From positions 149,338-213,337 of the forward strand of contig NZ_RHHQ01000023.1 in assembly GCF_003710825.1 (NCBI RefSeq): a stretch of DNA of 64,000 nt. The letters are read 5' to 3'. Shown piece by piece: positions 63,814-64,000 of the stretch; the stretch's first letter is position 1; each line of letters begins with the position of its first letter. Source of the stretch: Brevibacillus fluminis (GTDB lineage: Bacteria; Bacillota; Bacilli; Brevibacillales; Brevibacillaceae). The notes under the pieces are model-generated. The model saw nothing but the letters and a program-made list of their open reading frames with translations. It did no database searches and was not told the DNA's origin. A program made the position numbers and the translations under genes.

Positions 63814-64000
63814 TAAGTCAAAAAAGGATGAATAGAACGAATTCGGGTCACGTGCTGTTAACGGGACATAGCTAATGATTGCAAGTGATAAGCAAAATAC
63901 AAGGGAAGAAACGAGTCTGTAAAATATTCTGTGTAAACTCTCAACCTCCTAATTTACAATTAAATTAGAAAGGTTGGGATTTTTTATGAGTCTCATGTCG

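Noticed and set aside
63986..64000. Start of a plus-strand gene (ATG after AAAGG) at the window edge
   Set aside because: Only five codons are visible, too few to support a call.

Overview
The window looks like a Firmicutes chromosome. Strong AGGAGG-type ribosome binding sites, tight 4-bp ATGA/GTGA gene overlaps, a T-box leader on an acetolactate synthase operon, CcpA-like cre sites, M29 aminopeptidases and a DppA (M55) D-aminopeptidase all fit Bacillales. Brevibacillus or a close Paenibacillaceae relative is my inference; no rRNA or marker gene proves it. Nearly every gene is on the minus strand. No tRNA, rRNA or CRISPR array was seen.

The window is dominated by import and breakdown of peptides, especially peptides carrying D-amino acids. 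From 1 to 32.3 kb there are two M19 dipeptidases, a YheO/DauR-like regulator, a D-threonine-aldolase/D-serine-dehydratase-like PLP enzyme, an ornithine-cyclodeaminase-family enzyme, two complete dipeptide/oligopeptide ABC transporters, three family-5 lipoprotein binding proteins, an M29 aminopeptidase, three class-C-beta-lactamase-fold serine hydrolases, DppA, a VanX/DdpX-like D-Ala-D-Ala dipeptidase, an M20 carbamoylase/allantoate-hydrolase-type amidase, a two-component system, a MerR regulator with a textbook 19-bp-spacer promoter, a C39-like cysteine peptidase, and a TolC-fold protein embedded in one operon.

From 32.4 to 43 kb the content is mixed: a YCII protein, an FMN-dependent alpha-hydroxy-acid oxidase, an AS-family amidase, a decayed M16C metalloprotease fused to an N-truncated RpiR regulator, an Rhs-core relic, and ilvBN behind a T-box.

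From 43 to 56 kb there is a second transporter region, paralogous to the first: binding protein, M29 aminopeptidase, OppF, D, C, B, then an M14 carboxypeptidase, a fifth binding protein and a PucR-type regulator. A short relic of an M19 dipeptidase sits exactly where the first cluster has an intact one, so the two clusters share an ancestor.

From 56 to 64 kb there are tandem GbsR/MarR-like regulators and an MFS permease, then a gene graveyard (two MFS fragments joined head to head, an integrase relic, dispersed short repeats), a membrane glycosyltransferase and a small membrane protein. Relics, repeats and paralogues show that this island grew by duplication and was trimmed by deletion.
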